DNA of 64,000 nucleotides from Amphiduros pacificus (Eukaryota > Annelida > Polychaeta > Phyllodocida > Hesionidae), in NCBI GenBank assembly GCA_949316495.1, contig OX439004.1, positions 17,343,267 through 17,407,266 on the forward strand, given 5' to 3'. The translations under genes and the position numbers were made by a program. Shown piece by piece: positions 56,880 through 64,000 of the stretch. Position 1 is the first letter of the stretch. Each line of letters begins with the position of its first letter. Under the pieces are notes generated by a model. It was not told the origin of the DNA. It did not search any database and worked only from the letters and a program-made list of their open reading frames with translations.

Positions 56880-57488
56880 AGGCTTATGGACTGAGCAATG
56901 ATGCATGCAACTTAATAATTAGCTACCTGACTGGTCGTTCGCAAAGGGTAAAAATGTCAGGTTATAAAAGTGACTTGACTCCACTCACAAAAGGTGTACC
57001 ACAAGGTTCCTGTCTTGGCCCATCTATATAAATCTTTATAAATGATCTGTTCTTTTTCATTGAAAAAAGCGAGTTAGTGAACTATGCCGATGACAATACA
57101 TTAACCAAAGAAGCAAACACAGTGGAGATACTAATTGATGCCCTTGTCACTGATACCAAAAATTCTATAGAGTGGTTCAAGATCAATTTTATGAAAGCAA
57201 ATGCAGACAAGTTTCAAGCCATGTTCATGAAGTCAATACGTAGTAACACAGTATTTCCAAATTATATAGAAGTCAATGGGACCCAGATAGATAGACTCCC
57301 AAGCGTAAAACTTTTAGGTATATCAATTGACGAAAAACTCAAATTTGACTCCCACGTAAACAATATCTGTGCCAAGGCATCTCAACAGTTAAACATATTG
57401 TATAGGTTCAAGAAAATATTTAGGGATAAGGAAAAGAAAGCAGTGTACAGGACTTTTATCTTAGCCAATTTCAATTACTGCCCAATAG
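56880..57488 (+). pseudogene. LINE-3 reverse transcriptase, central part
   Basis: Translation reads ACNLIISYLTGRSQRVKMSG, then TKGVPQGSCLGPS (near 56986), an in-frame stop, IFINDLFFFI and VNYADDNTL with the YADD box (near 57083). The thumb region follows (VKLLGISIDEKLKFDSHVN), and the frame stops in FNYCPI where a DNA element is inserted. The copy is 5'-truncated. The style is that of the Jockey/CR1 superfamily, distinct from LINE-1 and LINE-2 here. Confidence 0.88.
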
Positions 57489-60400
57489 CCCACTTGCCCA
57501 TTACTAGGGGAATCCTGTGATACGTCACTACCCTGCTGCTGAAGTGAGGCACTTGACCTAGTTGCTCTACTCCCTGACCTCCATGCTTGGGATAAGCCAC
57601 AAACCATGATGTCCTGTGTATAGGCAGAGCTCACTAAACATAATCTGATTCTGGTTCTGTTTCTTGCAAACTTTCATGCATACTGTCTATTTCAACTTGT
57701 TTAGTGTTTTTAAGAGAAAATATATTTGATGTTGACATTTGAATTAAAAAGAATCCAGAATTTGGGGAGGAAGATTGGCTACTCTTTGCAAGTGTCTGTC
57801 TGTACTGGTGATCCACACACTGATGCTCCCTAGCCCTTGAGTCATAATGGTTTGTACTACAACTTGCTGCGAGTGGTTTTAGGTACTTTATCTTTTAAAA
57901 TTTCATTTGTTTCAGTGGCTTCGTTTGTACCTTTTGTGTCTTGGTAATAACCCATTGTGAAAGTTTTGAAGTGCAGGAAACTGGTTAGGCAGTTTGTGCA
58001 TTTGTTTCCGTGAAAACTCCTCTATTGCAAATAAAATTGCAGCAACATGATTACACGTTCCTAACCCATATACACCCAGTCTGTAACCAAATGACAGATA
58101 ATAAAAATTGAGTATATTGAAGTGTAATAAAATGATATTGATACTGCTGCATGCTGATACTGCAGATAAACTATTTGTCATTATGAAGTATAGTTAGATT
58201 TGATGGACCCCTGTTCTCAAGGCATCATCTTCCATAGGTGTATATATCTAAAATGGAGCTATTCATGTGAATATAAAATTCTCATTATGCAAAGAAACAC
58301 CTACCCTGCTGGGCATGAGCATGTACCAAGCTGAATGTCTCCAGTGACTTCGTCCATCTCAATGCACACTTCATACAGTTTGTGTCTCATTGAAGCCTAC
58401 ACTTTGCATTGAAGAAGACAGCTATCATTCTTTAAAGCCCCATTTCTCGGTAGAGGGGTACCGAGAATCTGGGGCGGGGCTTAATCTTATCTCTTCCTGG
58501 GGGCTGCTGGGAAGGGCTGCTAAAAATACCCCAAGGAAGCCAACACACAGGCACAACCACATGGCCAGACTGACCATTCTGACAGCTCTCAAATACACTA
58601 GCTTTGTAATTTCAAAGCCACAAAGAAGTGCTTTTATTTCATGTCATGCTATACACACCCATACCTTTTTTTTCATTGGACTCACCCAATTTAGAAAGAG
58701 GTAATGCAGAACTGACCAATTATTCTCTGACTGGGTGTCAAATTGCTATCTACCTATTTGCATAAGTGTATCTGGTACTTTTTATCAGTTTTTAAATCAC
58801 TTATCTTCACTAGATTCCTCTGGTATATCCTTTTCTCAGCATGTCCTTCCCCTAGTACAGAAGTAGGGGTCATGTTCATGTAGCATTTTGATAAGAAATA
58901 ATTACTTGACATGTCCAAACCAATCGAAATTGATTGGGCATAGACTATGTAAGATAACATAATATTAAATACTTGAATACATTGTTGATAGCAGACCATT
59001 TTCTTTTACCCCACATTTAAAAGGGTTTCTCCAACCATTCTGCAGCATGTGGTCAGTGATAAAATCTGTGCAGAGGACACATGGCCCTGCACTACAGGTC
59101 ATTCAAGCTCAGTCTCAGGGCCAGAGCACAACTAAACATTTGTGTGAATATGTCACGAACTACACCAAAATGTATCAAAATTGTCAGACTAAGGCTAACA
59201 CAAAAGCAGGAGTGCACAATAAGACAGTTACATGCAGAAAAAGGATGGAAATATGATGTTTTGGAGGAGCAGGTAATGCCTTTGTTGAGCTTTCCTGGAG
59301 TAAGTGAGCAAGGGGATTATGTCAGTTGGAGCAGGCATGCATCCATGCAGCCTAGCCATGTGCTTCTGTGTTTACAAACACTAACCACACACACAAATGT
59401 ATAAACAACACAGCTACAGCTGTCACTCAAACTTGAAAATAACTGTCAAATCTAAATTCTTTCCAAACTTTGTGGTAGGAATTGTACATTATGCATCTAT
59501 ATTTTTGTACTTTGACTACAGGAATAAATTCCCAAAGTATTCATGTTTAGTACTGGTAATTATTATATTTCACAATCATATATTAACGTTGATAGCAGTA
59601 ATTATTATTGAAAATTGGGCTCAGCTCAGCTCAGATTCAAATCCATTCACAAGCTGGCCATCACTCTCACAGGCCTGTTTATATAGTGGCAATATCAAGC
59701 TTTCTTATGTGACCTTCCTTAAAGAATTCATAGCCTTTCAAAGTTTTATATTCCGTCGCACAAGGTACTTGTATATTTGGCCAAAATTGACTGTTTGTAA
59801 TTGTCTTAGATCCTTGCCACACTATTGGCAAGAGAGTTAAAGTTTCTTTTGGTCCAATTCTTGGTGTCAGTTCCACTATCATTTTAATTTACAATGCACT
59901 GTGGTTCAACCTCAAGGTTATCCCTTGTCTCAGCTGCAAGTATTCTGACAGCCAAATCATGTTTGTTCCCACTGACAGGAAGATTTGATTCCTGACATTT
60001 TGCTTTCAAAGCCTCCTTTATATTTCCACTTTTGAGGTGATTTATCCGAGCTTCCATAACCTTCCATAACTGTTACTGTAATGATTTGAATATATGTTCT
60101 ATGCAGACTGATGAATTCTAACAGAGGGGAACATGTGCATGGGGGAACATGTGCATGGACACTACAGTCTTGGACAAAGGGTTGTGCAAGGTGGCCAGTT
60201 GTAACCATAGTAACCAATATATATCTTATCTGAAAAGGGCCAGTTACTAATTAGGGTACTGATATGCCTTGGTTAACAATGTCTACTTAGAGTATCATGT
60301 CACAGAGTGTGTATCTGGGAATAAACCATGTTTATAATAAAGACTTGTTGGTATCACAGCATGCACCAGGCTGAAAGTGACACACCCCCTTCCCAGCATA

Positions 60401-60489
60401 GAGCAATTAGGTCACAGCCTCAGTTCCAGCAACATATCATATGACGTAGGTATGGTCACCCCAGGGTCTCCCTGGTATTGAGCAAGGGG
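57489..60489. mobile_element. 3-kb inverted-repeat element inserted in LINE-3
   Basis: Its two ends match in inverted orientation over about 110 bases with many differences: cccacttgcccattactagg at the left and the complement of 'cctggtattgagcaagggg' at the right, then 'tgacctagttgctct' against 'tgacctaattgctct'. It splits the LINE exactly within FNYCPI-VWHFC. Target duplication is not clear (ccaatag / tttattg), which suits an old insertion. No transposase was recognised. A part (59335-59430) resembles the R1 family. A perfect 9-bp hairpin, ttctcggta, is at 58444-58467. Confidence 0.6.
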
Positions 60490-60942
60490 TTTATTGTCTG
60501 GCACTTCTGCAGTACATCAAGCTTGCACAAAATGGAAAGCATACAGGAAAGGGCCCTCAGATTTCTCCTTAATGACTACAAAAGCAAGTACCCTGAGTTA
60601 ACATCTAAGGCAGGTTTTAACTCCCTCCATTTATGTAGATTAAAGGTCATTGCATGCGAGGTTTTCAAAAGTCTCAATGATCTCAACCCATCCTTTATGA
60701 AGGATCTTTTCAAACAGAAAGAAGTGCCATACTCATTGCGTGATGACTGTATACTCATTCAACCCTCTTATCAGAAAGTTACATATGGCAAAGGCACGTT
60801 TAGCTACTATGGAGCACACATCTGGAATGTTATTCCAAACGAAATCAAGAATGGGGTTGATTTTCAAACTTTTGAGTGTCAAATTCAGAAGTGGGATGGT
60901 CCAAACTGTTGCTGCAGTTTGTGTTCTTTTTTACATGTTTAG
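60490..60942 (+). pseudogene. LINE-3 reverse transcriptase, C-terminal part
   Basis: Continues FNYCPI with VWHFCS, then KMESIQERALRFLLNDYKSK, FNSLHLCRLKVIACEVFKSL and YSLRD. The final WNVIPNEIKNGVDFQTFECQ is the usual end of Jockey/CR1-type proteins. The stop is at 60940-60942. Confidence 0.88.
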
Positions 60943-61253
60943 TCATGAAATGAAATGAAAAGCGCATAATGTAGTAAAGCTAAATGTTTTTTCTGATTGA
61001 AGCAATGTGCCTCTAATGCTAGTGTTACCATTGTATCGTTTGTATGGTACACAATTGCAATTGTATGTCTGCCTGTGACCTATCCAGGAGCATCCATAAA
61101 GGATGTAGCTCCCGGGTGTCACCGATTGCAGGTTTCTCGTAAATACTGTGCAAATGTTTTGTAGACTATACATCGATAACTAGCTTTCAGCTAATGTTTT
61201 TGTGTTAAATAATCGATGAAAAATAAAGTTATCTGTATCTTATCTTTATCTTT
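60943..61253 (+). mobile_element. LINE-3 3' UTR and tail
   Basis: AT-rich 3' UTR ends in 'gaaaaataaagttatctgta' and a (tatcttta) tail at about 61230-61253. A 'taaagataaagata' stretch near 56838-56860 lies just upstream of the LINE body in the opposite sense. Confidence 0.6.
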
Positions 61254-61339
61254 AATGCCCACAATTCAGTTGCCTTATTTTGAATAAACTGCCTATGAAG
61301 GATATGATCTTTGCTGTCAGGGGCTCATTCCCCTATATA

Positions 61340-61419
61340 TAGACACACTCCTATATTTCTCCTATATTTCATATTAGAATAGACACACTCCTATATTTCT
61401 CCTATATTTCATATTGGAA
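61340..61419 (+). repeat. 40-bp tandem repeat, two copies (left)
   Basis: The unit begins tagacacactcctatatttc and contains 'tcctatattt' itself repeated. Two full copies and the first bases of a third are present. The same unit recurs at 63921-64000. Confidence 0.93.
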
Positions 61420-62010
61420 TAGACAAAAACAACCTTATTTATTGCCAGCATATGAGTTCCATTAACTTGTTATTAAGGAATTTTCTCTACTTTTTATGTA
61501 TACATTTGGTTTTGCAAAGCAAACTCAGACTGGACTCTCAATCCTCCTAGTAGGAAGAGAGACCAATATATGGGCCACTACACACTCTCCTCTGCTTCAA
61601 TCCAGGCACATTGTGATTGGTCAGATCCGCCCACCCTTTAATGCCTCAGGGAAACACCTTGCCTGTTACACTGTTATTGTCAAAATTGATATAACTGTAT
61701 TAGACCTGGAAGTGATTGTTCTCTCTTTGTTGATAATTTTAATATGTTTTACTGACAACAAACATGTCTCCAATTTTCAAGGGTGGAATAAAGTTGGATT
61801 AGTTTCATTGCCCAGTGTATCATTTACTTTAGACGCCACGTCAACTATGATTTAGAATCTTTTAAAATGTGATATTTCTTGTTGCTGCATGTAATTTGTC
61901 ACTCATTTAGGTTTACATGCCTTACTGTTATATGCTTTTGAAATATCCTTGTTTATTGTGTTTTTAAGCTTATTATTTATCCACATTTACAATAGTCTTT
62001 AATACTCACC
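61420..62010. other. Non-coding stretch, no gene seen
   Basis: AT-rich. A 119-codon frame (61496-61855) has no recognisable domain. Confidence 0.4.
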
Positions 62011-63733
62011 TTAAGGTGGTAACAAACCCTAGTGAACTTGCTGGCTGTGATCCTCAACATGATCACAAACAACCTCTTGCTGTGCAAAATCTATTCATTA
62101 TTTTTTATTCAAATCTTCACCATTTACTAATCATACTTATAGCTAAACATAACAGAAAAAATTAAAGCAAAATAATAAATAGCTTTTTGTACAGATAAGA
62201 CTCAACTCAGCAAAGTGAGTTGCACACATCACCGACTTTGAACTCCAATATCTCCATAAGTAGCAAACACAATCCCATGAAGTAGACATATTTAGAATCC
62301 TTATAAGTTACCCAACAACTTTTGCATAATATTATGATATAGAAATTTATAGTTTTTATACAAATAGATGTTGAACTTAAAAACTTACCCTTTGCAATAT
62401 CTGATAGTGACAAGAAATGGATAAGCAGACCAAGTTGATTCTCAGCAAACTAAATAAATCAACTTCTTATCTATCACATGTCTGTTTTTCATATTAAAAT
62501 ATAGAGTAGAAGTATGAAAATAATGAACTTTATTGTAAGGTTGTGATAAAAAATAGTTTCTCTGTAAAAGGGAAAAAACCTCCCAGAGCTGAATTGTGTG
62601 TTTAACAATCTGATAGAGAAGCTTGATTGGGGATTAAAATTGTATTGCAAAACTAACTACCCAATTGCACTAGGTGTGGAGACGGTCATGTTTGATTACC
62701 ATTTGGCTCATGCAATCATGGTGTTTGTAGAATATAAAGTCTAATTCGGTGTATAAAAAGGCAAAGCATTTATCATAAATAATTTTTTATTTTCTATATC
62801 AGACTTTTTCATATAAATTTTTATTTACACCATGCAACCAAAGGTGACAGGTCATGTGATCTTGGCATATCAAGATTGGTTATTGAATATTTAGTATAAT
62901 TACATGCCAATACATTGACATGACACTTTATGAGCTTTGTTCATGAATTGACACTTGAGGACAATAGACAAGCTGACACATGACTGAACTGTTGATGTCA
63001 CTTACCTAGAGTGACAACAATTGCTTAGCATCAATAAGTGTGAAAGTGTCAGAAATATGCAGCAGTAAACTGACACTAAAATGCATGTATTTTGCTGCAC
63101 CTAATTTAACTTTGTGTCACATATTGGCACATCACAGTTGCCAACCTGTCGCAAGTACAAAGTTCACTACTGAGTTGATCTCACATAGTGTCATACTGAG
63201 TTGATCTCACATAGTGTCATACTCATAGCACTATCTTTCCTAGACATATTATCTTTAATTATAGATTTAAAAAATGAATAAATTTAATAAAAGGAAAAAT
63301 AAAAGAATTTATAATTTCTTCCAACAGATAATATTTCAAAACAATATTTTATTATTGAAGCAGCATGATTTCAGTGTTGTGGACATAACAGATTTATGTT
63401 TGATGTGCAGAACAATACATATAATTATAACTGTCCAATTAACTGTCTGATGTGGACTGTGTGCCTAACTGGTCACATAACAGTAGAATCCATATTTCTT
63501 GTACAGAAGCAATTAGTCCTGTGGGTTTAGTGACAGGATTAATAAAGCTATTGAAATCAAGTTTTGAGCAATAATTTTACAAACTCATCATTTTGGTCAA
63601 CTTTTAAACATCATATTGTGTTCAAAGTGTCACAACAGATGGATAAGACTGTCTACTTTTAGAATCAATAAAAAAAGAAAAATCGTCATCTGAAAGGTTC
63701 AACAGTTTTTGCTAGGGTTTGTTACCACCTTAA
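62011..63733. mobile_element. TTAA-flanked DNA transposon, non-autonomous
   Basis: The element (62015-63729, 1715 bp) has perfect 18-base ends, GGTGGTAACAAACCCTAG and its complement, and TTAA on both sides (62011-62014, 63730-63733). TTAA targets are used by piggyBac and Kolobok transposons; the GG start is more in line with Kolobok, but this is an inference. The interior is AT-rich with no transposase. A 26-base unit (starting tactgagttgatctcacata) is in tandem at about 63171-63222. Confidence 0.93.
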
Positions 63734-63920
63734 TGGCACTGAATGACCTTAATATGTAAGTGTACCGTTAAGAATCCATTTATTCATTCTTTTCAACGCT
63801 ATTGAACGGTAATTACGCTGGGACCTTGCTATTTTAATAAGTTCCATGAAATTAAGTCTGTTCTAGCTAAAATGCTTGTAGAAAGAACCATAGAGGAGTC
63901 GGTTTTAAGTGATGTTGGTT

Positions 63921-64000
63921 TAGACACACTCCTATATTTCTCCTATATTTCATATTGGAATAGACACACTCCTATATTTCTCCTATATTTCATATTGGAA
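63921..64000 (+). repeat. 40-bp tandem repeat, two copies at the window edge
   Basis: Two exact units of the same 40-bp repeat seen at 61340-61419. The array runs to the last base of the window and probably continues. Confidence 0.93.

Noticed and set aside
61496-61855. A 119-codon frame as a gene
   Set aside because: No domain, no splice context and AT-rich composition typical of chance frames here.

Overview
This window reads as nuclear DNA of an invertebrate animal, most likely a lophotrochozoan and probably a mollusc. The signs are AT-rich non-coding DNA, split exons with GT/AG borders, tRNA-derived SINEs with terminal duplications, several clades of non-LTR retrotransposon, and many short inverted-repeat DNA transposons. 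The phylum is an inference from this repeat mix; no species call is possible. No bacterial operon, rRNA, CRISPR array or functional tRNA gene was seen.

Two host genes are clear. An ELAV/Hu-type RNA-binding protein lies on the minus strand (25843-26883) with an unbroken coding exon of 346 residues, three RRMs and a glycine-rich hinge. POLE3, the histone-fold subunit of DNA polymerase epsilon and CHRAC, lies on the plus strand in four coding exons (50457-52907). A promoter-like block near 45470-45556 (CCAAT box plus YY1-like motif) could be its distal first exon. A similar block near 30960-31090 could serve the ELAV gene.

The rest is layered mobile DNA. From left: a hAT-like element (3289-4049), a SINE with perfect duplications (4585-4905), and a nearly full-length CR1/L2-like LINE (about 6570-11190) with an NRF1/YY1-like promoter, an array of six hairpins in its leader and a SINE inside its reverse transcriptase. 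Next is a fold-back element carrying an iterated 17-base motif (11320-17880), split by an I-like LINE with RNase H (13303-16999) that is itself split by a truncated LINE with the same 3' end. Then come more SINEs, a three-copy repeat family with a 19-bp minisatellite (about 31290-33850), a rearranged LINE/SINE mosaic with a 274-bp duplication (40174-41814), a transposon whose ends are G and C homopolymers (42474-42844), two inverted TA-flanked elements (43603-46230), and a second element with an iterated 14-base motif (about 47780-50395) just upstream of POLE3. Short CAGGG...CCCTG elements with 5-bp duplications sit in and beyond POLE3. Further right are a second 19-bp minisatellite (54858-55580), a LINE split by a 3-kb inverted-repeat element (56880-61253), and a TTAA-flanked element with perfect 18-bp ends (62015-63729).

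The best candidates for something new are the two elements with dispersed identical motifs, the covarying hairpin array in the LINE leader, and the homopolymer-ended transposon. All homology calls were made by eye.
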